The notes beneath the pieces were generated by a model. The model had not been told where the DNA came from. It made no database searches and saw only the letters and a list, made by a program, of their open reading frames with translations. From Fermentimonas sp. (GTDB lineage: Bacteria > Bacteroidota > Bacteroidia > Bacteroidales > Dysgonomonadaceae): DNA of 35,729 nt. This document shows positions 27,756 through 35,729 of the stretch, in pieces. Positions within the stretch are counted from its first letter, which is position 1. Every line of letters starts with the position of its first letter. The stretch lies in the NCBI GenBank assembly GCA_028709385.1, contig JAQVXD010000026.1, positions 1 through 35,729 on the forward strand, in the 5' to 3' direction. The translations under genes and the position numbers were made by a program.

Positions 27756-30314
27756 ATGATTTTAAAATCTAACTATTCAAATAATCCCGTTTGGAGGGAT
27801 ATTCACGTGCATGCTATACTGCCCCCCGAACTTCAGCCACTGGAAGAGATTGCTCATAATCTGTGGTGGGTATGGAACGAAGAGGTAAAAGCCATATTAG
27901 AGAAAATGGATCCCGAAGAGTGGGAAAAAAGCGATAAGAATCCGGTGATCATGCTGCAAAACCTCAGATCGGATGTAACAGAAAGATTAATTAAGGACCA
28001 GGAACTGGTTGAACGCATTCAAAACGTTTACAAACAGTTTAAGGATTATATGAATGTTCCGTATAACACTGACAGGCCAAGTATTGCCTATTTCAGTATG
28101 GAATATGGATTATCTCACGTATTAAAAATATATTCAGGAGGACTGGGCGTCCTCGCAGGAGATTACCTAAAGGAGGCAAGTGATAGCAGAGTTGACATGA
28201 CCGCTGTTGGCTTTTTATACAAGTACGGCTACTTCACACAAAGTCTTTCTATAGACGGACAGCAAATTGCAAATTACGAAGCACAGAACTTCGGCAATCT
28301 GCCTATTAGTCAGGTCATGAATGATGACGACACACCAATGGTGCTGGAAGTACCCTTTCACGACAGGAAAATATATTCCTACGTCTGGAAAGTGGCTGTT
28401 GGCCGCATAAATCTCTATCTGATGGATACAGATCATGAACAGAACAGTCATTTAGACCGCTCAATCACTCACCAACTATACGGAGGGGACTGGGAAAACC
28501 GCATGAAACAGGAGTATCTCCTGGGAATCGGAGGAATCCTGCTTCTCAATAAACTTGGAATCAAAAAAGATGTTTATCACATGAACGAAGGCCACGCTGC
28601 TTTTATAAGTGTACAGCGTCTTTATGATTATGTGGTTGAAGAAAAGCTGCCGTTCAATCTGGCTCTCGAGATCGTACGTGCTTCTTCACTCTACACCGTA
28701 CACACACCTGTACCGGCAGGCCACGACTACTTCGAAGAATCTCTTATCGGTAAATACATGACCCCGATAATCCAGAAGATCGGAATACCATGGCAGCAGT
28801 TTATGGATATGGGACGTTCCAATCCGGGCACAAACGAGAAGTTCTCGATGAGTGTATTTGCACTCAATACAGCACAGGAAACCAATGGGGTAAGCAAACT
28901 TCACGGCATGGTATCACAAAAAATGTTCCAGCCCGTATGGAGCGGATTCTTCCCCGAAGAGCTGCATGTGGGATACGTAACAAACGGAGTTCATCTGCCA
29001 AGCTGGGCTACATCATCAGTAAAAGAACTGTATAACAAGCATTTCGGCGACGGTTTTTTTGAAGATCAGTCCAACTCCAACCTATGGAGCAACATATATA
29101 ATGTCAGTGATGACGAACTATGGGCATTACGCTCACATCTCAAACAAAAGCTGGTAGATTATATCCGGGAAGAATTCAGAGAGGGCTGGCTCAAAAATCA
29201 AGCCGATCCATCAAGAATAATGAATATTCTCGAAGAGGTTAATCCCAATGCGCTGCTTATTGGCTTCTCCAGAAGATTTGCCACATACAAGCGTGCTCAC
29301 CTGCTTTTTACCGATCTCGACAGACTGGCAAGAATAGTAAACGACCCAAAACACCCTGTTCAGTTTATCTTTGCAGGTAAGGCACACCCCGCAGACGGCG
29401 GCGGCCAGGGTTTGATCAAACAGATAGTTGAAATCTCAAGACGCCCCGAGTTTCTCGGTAAGATCATCTTCCTTGAAAACTATGATATGCGACTGGCAAA
29501 AAGACTGGTCTCAGGAGTTGACATCTGGCTGAACACCCCTACCCGTGCACAGGAAGCATCAGGGACATCAGGAGAGAAAGCCGAAATGAACGGAGTTCTT
29601 AACCTGTCTGTACTCGACGGATGGTGGTACGAAGGCTACAAAGAAGGCGCAGGATGGGCTCTGACCGAACAAAGAACCTATGATAATCAGGAGTTCCAGG
29701 ATGAGCTGGATGCAACTACCATCTACTCGATGCTGGAGAACGAGATAATCCCTCTTTACTATGCACGCAACAGCAACGGCTATTCTCACGAATGGCTGCA
29801 GTACATCAAGAAATCGATGGCGGTGATAGCTCCAAAATGCACAACAAAGAGAATGATGGACGACTATTTCGATCGCTTCTATAATAAGCTTGCAGAGCGT
29901 TCAAAAGTGCTGCGTGCCAACAACTATGCCAAAGCAAAAGAGATAGTTGCCTGGAAAGAAGATACAGCATCTAAATGGAACTCATTTGAGGTTACCAGGC
30001 TTGAATTCAATCCTAATCAGAAAATGAAAAACGGCCACAGCGAAGTATACGGCAAAGTTGTTATCGACAGAAAAGATCTGAAATGTGATCTTGCCGTTGA
30101 GTGCGTGGTTGTAGATATCGACACAATGAATCATACACCACATTTCGTTGAATCTTATGAATTTGATTTGGTAAAGACAGAAGGCAGTTTACTCTATTTT
30201 GAAACGGACAAAGCGCTTAATGATCCCGGTACACATCAGTACGGACTACGTGTTTATCCAAAGAATGCCGACCTTCCCCACAGAATGGATTTTGCTTACA
30301 TGAGATGGATATAA
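27756..30314 (+). CDS. glgP: Alpha-glucan phosphorylase (GT35)
   Basis: PLP enzyme that releases glucose-1-phosphate from glycogen or maltodextrin. 852 residues from the ATG at 27756, 24 codons inside the longest frame. It belongs to the short alpha-glucan phosphorylase group with a DUF3417 N-terminus (LPPELQPLEEIAHNLWWVWN). IAYFSMEYGL and SGGLGVLAGDYLKEASD are typical. The PLP lysine is K608 in SGTSGEKAEMNG, the variant form of the classical SGTGNMK. The C-terminal 100 or so residues form an extra beta-rich part. Paired with glycogen synthase, it completes a make-and-break pair for storage glucan; branching and debranching enzymes are not in the window. Confidence 0.95.
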   Translation: MILKSNYSNNPVWRDIHVHAILPPELQPLEEIAHNLWWVWNEEVKAILEKMDPEEWEKSDKNPVIMLQNLRSDVTERLIKDQELVERIQNVYKQFKDYMNVPYNTDRPSIAYFSMEYGLSHVLKIYSGGLGVLAGDYLKEASDSRVDMTAVGFLYKYGYFTQSLSIDGQQIANYEAQNFGNLPISQVMNDDDTPMVLEVPFHDRKIYSYVWKVAVGRINLYLMDTDHEQNSHLDRSITHQLYGGDWENRMKQEYLLGIGGILLLNKLGIKKDVYHMNEGHAAFISVQRLYDYVVEEKLPFNLALEIVRASSLYTVHTPVPAGHDYFEESLIGKYMTPIIQKIGIPWQQFMDMGRSNPGTNEKFSMSVFALNTAQETNGVSKLHGMVSQKMFQPVWSGFFPEELHVGYVTNGVHLPSWATSSVKELYNKHFGDGFFEDQSNSNLWSNIYNVSDDELWALRSHLKQKLVDYIREEFREGWLKNQADPSRIMNILEEVNPNALLIGFSRRFATYKRAHLLFTDLDRLARIVNDPKHPVQFIFAGKAHPADGGGQGLIKQIVEISRRPEFLGKIIFLENYDMRLAKRLVSGVDIWLNTPTRAQEASGTSGEKAEMNGVLNLSVLDGWWYEGYKEGAGWALTEQRTYDNQEFQDELDATTIYSMLENEIIPLYYARNSNGYSHEWLQYIKKSMAVIAPKCTTKRMMDDYFDRFYNKLAERSKVLRANNYAKAKEIVAWKEDTASKWNSFEVTRLEFNPNQKMKNGHSEVYGKVVIDRKDLKCDLAVECVVVDIDTMNHTPHFVESYEFDLVKTEGSLLYFETDKALNDPGTHQYGLRVYPKNADLPHRMDFAYMRWI

Positions 30315-30337
30315 TAACAGATCCGATAATATAATGT

Positions 30338-30372
30338 AAAAAGCGTCTTTCAATCGAGAGACGCTTTTTTTT
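30338..30372. terminator. Terminator after glgP
   Basis: GCGTCTTTC pairs with GAGAGACGC around an AATC loop (nine pairs, one G-T), with A5 before and T8 after. It ends the glycogen transcript. The A run before the stem may let it also stop - strand transcripts from the AraC-type gene. Confidence 0.9.
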
Positions 30373-30454
30373 CGGACAATCCGTAAAAAGTATTATTGAA
30401 TTGATTAATAAAGATTGTGCTATGCTATATAATTAAATAATTAAAAGGTAGAGG

Positions 30455-30928
30455 TTAGATAGCATCCAATAATCTGCTTTTGTGCGGAGAGTTTCCGAAA
30501 CGTTTACTATATAGATTCACCAGATGTGATACACTTTTAAAATCATACATCTTGGCAATTTCTGTTATGCTCATGTCTGAATTAAGTACGAGCGACTGAA
30601 TCTCCTCCATTTTGCGGTCAAGCATCCACTGATAAGGAGTCTGCCCGAAGCTCTTCTTAAAATGACGTGTGAATGTTCTCACACAGTCATATTGACATAA
30701 CTCAGCCAGTTCAGTTACATTCTTTGTAGACATATAGTTCCTGAGAACCTTATCTTCAAATGACTTTGATTTTGTTGAGTGAGGAATAAGCTTAACAAGC
30801 ACAATCTCCTTCTCTGAGTTAGACTTCACCTTACTGGTCATTCCATCCGAAAAAGTAAATGTGCAAGACTCAACATCTGTCAGTAAGTACTTACGTACAT
30901 TATCTCTTGTTTTATTACCTGTTTCCAT
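30455..30928 (-). CDS. Short AraC-type transcriptional regulator
   Basis: 157 residues. The C-terminal part is a complete AraC DNA-binding domain: first helix-turn-helix at about residues 69-96 (VTELAELCQYDCVRTFTRHFK) and the second at about 118-147 (MSITEIAKMYDFKSVSHLVNLY, then KRFGNSPH). The first 60 residues are too short for a usual AraC sensor domain and match nothing I recognise. The ATG overlaps the stop of the secreted-protein gene by 14 bases, so the two are probably translationally coupled. It may therefore regulate its own small operon. The target is unknown. Confidence 0.85.
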   Translation of the reverse strand: METGNKTRDNVRKYLLTDVESCTFTFSDGMTSKVKSNSEKEIVLVKLIPHSTKSKSFEDKVLRNYMSTKNVTELAELCQYDCVRTFTRHFKKSFGQTPYQWMLDRKMEEIQSLVLNSDMSITEIAKMYDFKSVSHLVNLYSKRFGNSPHKSRLLDAI

Positions 30929-31352
30929 ATTTTCCTTTATAAATAGTTCCTGTATAAGTTATATCTCCTATTGTTATACGAATTCTGTATTCGTCTGCAC
31001 CGAGGCCTTCTAAAGTTACTACGCCAACTCCGTTATTAAATACCTCGAAAAATGATGATGTAGCACCTTTTGCGCCGTATATCTCAACGAAAACCGGACC
31101 TGAATAGTTCTGAACCGAAACAGTCAGAGCATTCTTTCCCATGTAAGCTTCAACAACAGGTTCAACTGCAACACTAAAAGATTGAATACTGAACGATTGA
31201 GTTGATGCTATGCGTGTTGTTCCGCCCTCTCTGCTTAATTCGACCAAATCTTCCCATTGGTCCTGCACTTCATTTGCATTCTTTATATTTGAAGGAAATA
31301 CAAGTGCTGTACAAACTATCATAAATAATAACAAAAAACCTGTTTTTTTCAT
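30915..31352 (-). CDS. Small secreted DUF3244-like protein
   Basis: 145 residues. Residues 1-21 form a clear signal peptide (MKKTGFLLLFMIVCTALVF), with no lipobox cysteine after it. The remainder is a beta-rich single domain with the pattern seen in DUF3244 proteins (LTVSVQNYSGPVFVEIYG, then GADEYRIRITIGDITYTGTIYKG), probably an immunoglobulin-like sandwich. The DUF3244 link is from memory of family appearance and is moderate. The function of these proteins is unknown. It sits between the membrane TPR/HTH regulator (159 bases upstream) and the overlapping AraC-type gene. Confidence 0.7.
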   Translation of the reverse strand: MKKTGFLLLFMIVCTALVFPSNIKNANEVQDQWEDLVELSREGGTTRIASTQSFSIQSFSVAVEPVVEAYMGKNALTVSVQNYSGPVFVEIYGAKGATSSFFEVFNNGVGVVTLEGLGADEYRIRITIGDITYTGTIYKGKYGNR

Positions 31353-31511
31353 TTTATTGAATATTTTATTCGTTAGAGATTACTGACACAAAATAACCTA
31401 CTATTGACATAAAAAACAATACCCCTTCACTTTTTTAACGGCACTTTACAACCTTTCAACCTATCATTCAACCATTTAGCATTGTCCTTTTTAACGCGAA
31501 TTAATGTCTTT

Positions 31512-33188
31512 TTAATCATTAAACAGTGAAATATCGAGTTTATTTTCACTCATTTTCTTCTTTAATTGCGATTTTCTCACTCTTATACTTTCAACGGTTG
31601 TATTCATAAATGTAGCCAGTTGGCGGTTATTAGCATCGCATGCAAGAAGCATCAGCATCAACTTCTCATTAGCATTTAAAATCTCTTTTTCATCATTCAA
31701 ATGAGTGTAACTGTAAAATGTCTCATCATCCGGAGTTAGAGTCTTGTTTATGTCGCGCAGATCAGAATCAGTATTCTTCAATATCGTTTGCATATCTTTA
31801 TACACCTTGGGCTGGGTAGATACATATCTTTGAGTAAGCTTCTCAAACTCACCCTGAAGGAATGTAAGCCTGTCCGAAATATTACCATACAATTGCAGAA
31901 GCCATTTACGCTTACCCTCCTCTTTTCTCATAATTTCTGCCTGTATCTCCTGATGCCTCATCTTCTCTTCAGCCTGCATAAGTTTTAACTGTGTTAGCCT
32001 TCTCACCTTTCTTGCATACATTAATATAATAATCATAACAATGGTCAGGATCAGTGCGCCTATTATGACTCTAAAGCTTTGCTGACGTGCGAGAAGAGCT
32101 TCATTTTCAGCCTCTGTAAGATCATACCTCTTCTCAAATTCTGCAATTTGTGTGTTAAACCTGTCTTGAGCTGAATTTACATACATTTCAAATGCATTCT
32201 TTCTATATTTGTTTGCCAGTGTGAAGTTATCCTGCATTTCGGCAATATCAGCAACATTCTGATAATAGAGGTAATTCTGCCTGAAAGTGCTGTCCTCGAT
32301 CATATCTATCGCAATCTGCGCATATAGCATAGCACTATCCAATATCCCAAATCCAAGATACTTTTTAGACACATTGAAATATACCCTCGATATATCGATG
32401 TTCTCATCCTGCAACCCTACCAGTGACAATTTAGCTTTCTCTTTTTCAAGCGCTCTAACAGGATCTCCCACTACGTCAAAATAAAATGACTGTGCATTTA
32501 AAATAAAATAATCCTTGCCAGGTAAAAGACTATAAAAAGCTGACAGAGAGTCTAAATAATTTTTGCCTTTCTCAAGATTTTTTTGCTGTATCTCATTCCA
32601 GAAAAGAGCTAGAAAAGTATCAAACAGGTGAACAGAGTCTTTTTCCAAATGAGCAAACTCATGTGATCTTTGATAATGATCGTCAGCAGATGAGTAGTTT
32701 TTACCAATATAATTGATATTACCAAGAAAATAGTGTATAAGATATCCAAGTGAGGGATTAGGATTTTCTTGAGCACTTAAGAGCTTGTCAGCCTCCCTGA
32801 GAGGTTCATAGACAGTGCTATCCCTCACTCCAATACGGGTACGCACAATTCCCTGGTATGCAAGTGATCTTATAAGATTAGGATTTTTAGGATCATGATT
32901 TCTATAGTAATAAGTTACCGAATTAATCAGGGAGTCGCTGGTGAAATTCACATAAGTTTTATCGTCGGTAATCACCTTAAGAAGGTTATAATATGCTCTG
33001 TTTGACCTGTTAAGATTCTCCGCCTCAAGTGTTTTCAAACTGTCAGACACAAGTCGGGGCTTACTGTCTATCATTCTGTCCCAGGATGATAAAGTGAGAT
33101 TTACATCAATGTCTTCTGCTCTGTCAGAACAGGAATAACATAAAATCAGTAATAACAGTGACGATAATAAAAAACGGACAGATTGCAT
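31512..33188 (-). CDS. Membrane-anchored TPR protein with C-terminal HTH
   Basis: 558 residues. A hydrophobic N-terminus with a possible lipobox ends at C20 (ILCYSC). Next comes an all-helical periplasmic region (about 30-365) with TPR-like repeats (GYLIHYFLGNINYIGKNYSSADDHYQRS), a membrane helix at about 374-392 and a cytoplasmic coiled coil (about 395-450). The C-terminal segment (503-546; NRQLATFMNTTVESIRVRKSQLKKKM) resembles a LuxR/GerE-type helix-turn-helix. Bacteroidota have many such proteins, thought to be one-component sensors that signal from the periplasm to DNA. Lipid attachment and a downstream membrane helix together would be odd, so the N-terminus may be only a cleaved signal. 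A TATATTTG box lies just upstream. Confidence 0.85.
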   Translation of the reverse strand: MQSVRFLLSSLLLLILCYSCSDRAEDIDVNLTLSSWDRMIDSKPRLVSDSLKTLEAENLNRSNRAYYNLLKVITDDKTYVNFTSDSLINSVTYYYRNHDPKNPNLIRSLAYQGIVRTRIGVRDSTVYEPLREADKLLSAQENPNPSLGYLIHYFLGNINYIGKNYSSADDHYQRSHEFAHLEKDSVHLFDTFLALFWNEIQQKNLEKGKNYLDSLSAFYSLLPGKDYFILNAQSFYFDVVGDPVRALEKEKAKLSLVGLQDENIDISRVYFNVSKKYLGFGILDSAMLYAQIAIDMIEDSTFRQNYLYYQNVADIAEMQDNFTLANKYRKNAFEMYVNSAQDRFNTQIAEFEKRYDLTEAENEALLARQQSFRVIIGALILTIVMIIILMYARKVRRLTQLKLMQAEEKMRHQEIQAEIMRKEEGKRKWLLQLYGNISDRLTFLQGEFEKLTQRYVSTQPKVYKDMQTILKNTDSDLRDINKTLTPDDETFYSYTHLNDEKEILNANEKLMLMLLACDANNRQLATFMNTTVESIRVRKSQLKKKMSENKLDISLFND

Positions 33189-33214
33189 TAGCTCTTTACT
33201 TAATATAGCTTTTG

Positions 33215-33222
33215 CAAATATA
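33215..33222 (-). promoter_or_regulatory. Predicted promoter box of the TPR/HTH gene
   Basis: On the - strand this reads TATATTTG, a TAnnTTTG match, 26 bases before the ATG at 33188. No clear -33 box is seen. No comparable box was found in the 159-base gap downstream, so the secreted-protein and AraC-type genes may depend on this promoter. Confidence 0.6.
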
Positions 33223-33332
33223 CAATTTTTTATTAAATGACAGCCATTTATAAAGTAATATTGTTTACGAACACAGCATTAAATGGCATGAATGAATTAT
33301 TGATTACCAAATATTTAGATCACTGCTTGTTT

Positions 33333-34469
33333 TCATCCTCTTTTTTTGTAACTGAGTACAGCCCATCCGTTAAGCACCACTGCGATTATCCCTAAAGCAA
33401 GTAAGTTGCCCGAGACATCAGCAAGTGAGCTGCCATTTAAATATAACATACGAAAGGTTTTTGTAAGGTAGTTAAAAGGATTTACAGCTGCAATTGTCTG
33501 CGCCCACGCGGGCATACTGGAAACCGGAGTAAACATGCCACCAAGCAGAATCAGAATAAGTATAAAGAACATTACAAGAAAACTTGCCTGCTGCATAGTT
33601 TCTGAATAGTTGGATATTATAATTCCCAATCCTGAAATGGAAAGAATAAAAACTATTGCAGAAAAAAGTATCGCCACAACACTACCCATCGGCCAAAGTC
33701 CGTATAACAAATAAGCAGCAGAAACAGAAATAATCATTACAACCAAACCAACAACCCAAAAAGGTATCAATTTGGCAAGTATAAAGTGAATCCTGCTTAC
33801 AGGAGTTACATTAATCTGTTGAATGGTACCGTTCTCTTTTTCCATAACAATATTCAACGCAGGTAAAATTCCACAAATTAGTGTGAGCAACAACACCATG
33901 AATCCGGGAATCATAAAGTTTTTATAATCCAAAGCAGGATTAAACTTGTATTGAGGGACAATATCAATCTTAGGGATGTGCATCATGGCAGCTCTAGACT
34001 GTTGAGGCACAGTGCTCATAAGCTCATTACGCAGTTCTGACGAAAAATTGTTTACAATTTGCATAATATAATTACTGCCTAATAGTCCCTGAGTACCGTT
34101 AACCGAGTTTACCGCAACACCTACAGAGGAGGCTCGGGTTTTAACAATATCTTTGTCAAAAGATGTCGGTATCTCGAGTATCATATCAGTTTTGCCACTC
34201 TCCATATTAAACATAGCTGCCTTATAATCAACAGGCACGTCATTAAGTATAAAATAATCCGATGCTTTAATTTTGTCGGAAAGCCTTTTGGAGTAACTGC
34301 TTTTGCTGTGATCTACAACATCTATTTTGATATTTTTTATTTCAAAACTGACCGCCCATGGGAACACTAGAAGTACCATTATAGGATACATTATAATCAT
34401 TCTCGGAATCAGGGGATTCCTGAACATCTGTTTAAACTCTTTTTCTATTAGGAATTTTAATATTTTCAT
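33333..34469 (-). CDS. ABC-2 type transporter permease
   Basis: 378 residues from the ATG at 34469; a TTG at 34493 in the same frame would add eight poorly typical residues. One N-terminal membrane helix after the KEFKQMFRNP segment is followed by a large periplasmic loop (about 50-185). Five helices then come in the C-terminal half, with MEKENGTIQQINVTP and NPFNYLTKTFRML as in YbhS/YbhR-type permeases. These export drugs or other small molecules with an ATPase and often a HlyD-type adaptor; the substrate is unknown here. It is the second permease of a pair, 63 bases after the first. Confidence 0.9.
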   Translation of the reverse strand: MKILKFLIEKEFKQMFRNPLIPRMIIMYPIMVLLVFPWAVSFEIKNIKIDVVDHSKSSYSKRLSDKIKASDYFILNDVPVDYKAAMFNMESGKTDMILEIPTSFDKDIVKTRASSVGVAVNSVNGTQGLLGSNYIMQIVNNFSSELRNELMSTVPQQSRAAMMHIPKIDIVPQYKFNPALDYKNFMIPGFMVLLLTLICGILPALNIVMEKENGTIQQINVTPVSRIHFILAKLIPFWVVGLVVMIISVSAAYLLYGLWPMGSVVAILFSAIVFILSISGLGIIISNYSETMQQASFLVMFFILILILLGGMFTPVSSMPAWAQTIAAVNPFNYLTKTFRMLYLNGSSLADVSGNLLALGIIAVVLNGWAVLSYKKRG

Positions 34470-34532
34470 ACGATTAAATCTGTTTATCTTCAATTATATC
34501 CTAAAGAACTCGCTTTAAGAGTTTCATTCTAT

Positions 34533-35639
34533 TTACTCCAATCTCTTTTTTGTTTTTGCAATTGTAACTCCCAAAAGGAAAAAAGTCATTCCAATTAATA
34601 TGAGCACTTCTTTGCAGATCATTAAAAGGCCTTGCCCCTGTATCATTACTTTACGTACTGCATCTATAAACCACCTTGCAGGTACGATTGCAGACAATGC
34701 TTGCAGCACAGCAGGCATATTACCTACAGGGAAAATCATACCTGAAAGCATAAGTACGGGTATCATGGCTGTAATAGCTGAGAAGATTACCGCATTCACC
34801 TGTTTATCTACCAGAGTAGAAACTGTCAATCCGTATGTCAAAGTAAGGGCTATATAAATGAGTGCGACCAAAAAAAGAACAAAAAGGCTACCTTCAACAG
34901 GTACACCCAACACAAAATAGCTTAGTAGCAGAATAATAATAAAATCAATAAACGATATCACCATATAAGGAATAGTTTTGGCAAAAATCATAGTTCCCTG
35001 TTTAAGTGGCGAAGCAAGCAAAACTTCCATTGTACCCCTCTCTTTTTCCCTGACAATAGAAACAGAAGTCATTATGGTACAGATAATCATAAGCACCAGT
35101 CCCATGATCCCCGGTACAAACATATATGATGACTTCATCTGTGGGTTGTATATCATCCTGTTCTCGGTCTGTATCTGAAAGGGAATCTGCATCAGTCCCA
35201 TTTGTTCTTGCTGAAAACCTGCAATTATTGCTGTGGCATATGTTGCCGATATAGACCCACGGTTAGGATCTGAACTATTCGCAAGTAATTGAACAGAAGC
35301 ATTTCCTGTATTCACTAAATCCTCCTGAAAATTTTGCTGAAACACAACAGCCAGATCAAGCTTCCCTTTTTGCATTGCCATCTCCATTTCATCCATCGAC
35401 TGCATGTTTCCCTGATTATTAAAGTATGAGTTTTGCTTAATACGCTCAGCAATCCCCGTAGTGAACGCATCAGGTGTAGGGTCATAAAAAGCCACAGTAA
35501 TGTTCTGAACTTCCATGTTGATAGCAAAACCAAATAACAGGATTTCCACAATCGGCATCCCAATTATTATCAGCAACGTTCTGTTATCACGAATGATATG
35601 ACTGAACTCTTTTCTTACAAATGCTATAAATTGTTTCAT
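34533..35639 (-). CDS. ABC-2 type transporter permease
   Basis: 368 residues from the ATG at 35639 (MKQFIAFVRKEFSHIIRDNRT). A frame 20 codons longer overlaps the ATPase gene end, so this ATG is chosen. It has the YbhS/YbhR layout: N-terminal helix, a periplasmic loop with a PDAFT...AERIKQNSYF stretch, then several helices with VREKERGTMEVLLASPL and VPARWFIDAVRKVM. The ATPase stop is one base before this ATG, showing tight coupling. It is similar in plan but not identical to the next permease, so the two probably form a heterodimeric channel. Confidence 0.92.
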   Translation of the reverse strand: MKQFIAFVRKEFSHIIRDNRTLLIIIGMPIVEILLFGFAINMEVQNITVAFYDPTPDAFTTGIAERIKQNSYFNNQGNMQSMDEMEMAMQKGKLDLAVVFQQNFQEDLVNTGNASVQLLANSSDPNRGSISATYATAIIAGFQQEQMGLMQIPFQIQTENRMIYNPQMKSSYMFVPGIMGLVLMIICTIMTSVSIVREKERGTMEVLLASPLKQGTMIFAKTIPYMVISFIDFIIILLLSYFVLGVPVEGSLFVLFLVALIYIALTLTYGLTVSTLVDKQVNAVIFSAITAMIPVLMLSGMIFPVGNMPAVLQALSAIVPARWFIDAVRKVMIQGQGLLMICKEVLILIGMTFFLLGVTIAKTKKRLE

Positions 35640-35640
35640 A

Positions 35641-35729
35641 TCAATCCCTTTCTGCTTTACGTGCAAGTTGTCTGAAGACCTCATCCATCGAGTCAGCATT
35701 AAATTGTTTACGGAGTGCTGCAGGTGAAT
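35641..35729 (-). CDS. ABC transporter ATP-binding protein, 3' end only
   Basis: A frame open from the window edge to the TGA at 35643-35641 encodes about 28 residues, including SMDEVFRQLARKAERD. The S-M-D-E-V-F pattern is the usual C-terminal end of ATPases that serve ABC-2 permeases (the 'LEDVF' motif). The stop lies one base before the first permease ATG. The nucleotide-binding domain itself lies outside the window, so the call rests on this tail and on context. Confidence 0.75.
   Translation of the reverse strand, partial: SPAALRKQFNADSMDEVFRQLARKAERD

Noticed and set aside
31431-31498. Repeated TTTTTAACG in the gap between the TPR/HTH and secreted-protein genes
   Set aside because: Short AT-rich similarity without symmetry or a promoter context; not distinguishable from chance.

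Overview
The window looks like ordinary chromosome from a member of the Bacteroidota, most likely order Bacteroidales. Four things support this. TAnnTTTG boxes (mostly TATCTTTG), the -7 element of the Bacteroides-type primary sigma factor, lie in front of many genes. The glycogen synthase is GT3 (eukaryote-like), as is usual in Bacteroidota. There is a DUF4954 protein, and there is a membrane TPR/HTH regulator of a kind common in this phylum. The DNA is AT-rich, and most genes lack strong Shine-Dalgarno sequences. Genus cannot be fixed from the sequence alone. I see no insertion sequence, prophage, CRISPR array, tRNA or rRNA. No stretch over about 300 bases lacks a gene; the largest gaps are about 210 bases, before the phosphoesterase and before the DUF4954 gene.

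Layout. 1-8350: the end of the ribosomal protein/RNA polymerase operon, with rpoB and rpoC on the + strand. A 16-pair hairpin precedes rpoB, another inverted repeat lies between the two genes, and a strong terminator shared with the convergent ppk1 follows. 8394-11804: ppk1 (-), a YfcE-type phosphoesterase (+) and a LysE/RhtB-type exporter (-) whose 3' end overlaps that of the phosphoesterase. 11947-18551: purL, an acyl-CoA thioesterase-like gene (GTG start), dprA (TTG start) and recA with its own promoter and terminator. 18665-22468: a DUF4954 left-handed beta-helix protein, cysE and cysK, closely spaced behind two perfect palindromes; this looks like a cysteine synthesis operon with an extra gene of unknown role. 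22550-25903: mfd (-), convergent with cysK and divergent from the glycogen genes. 25970-30372: GT3 glycogen synthase and GT35 alpha-glucan phosphorylase, each with its own promoter box, closed by a terminator. 30455-33188 (-): a lipoprotein-like TPR/transmembrane/HTH regulator, a small secreted DUF3244-like protein and a short AraC-type regulator whose start overlaps the preceding stop. 33333-35729 (-): two ABC-2 permeases preceded by the last codons of their ATPase.

The core genes cover transcription (rpoBC), transcription-coupled repair (mfd), recombination and DNA uptake (recA, dprA), and storage polymers (ppk1, glycogen genes). The least explained parts are the DUF4954-cysE-cysK operon with its palindromic leader and the TPR-HTH/secreted protein/AraC cluster. 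Several starts were moved to downstream ATG codons (cysE, mfd, glgP and both permeases). The longest open frame for each either begins at a non-ATG codon or runs into a promoter, a neighbouring gene, or the ATPase gene end.
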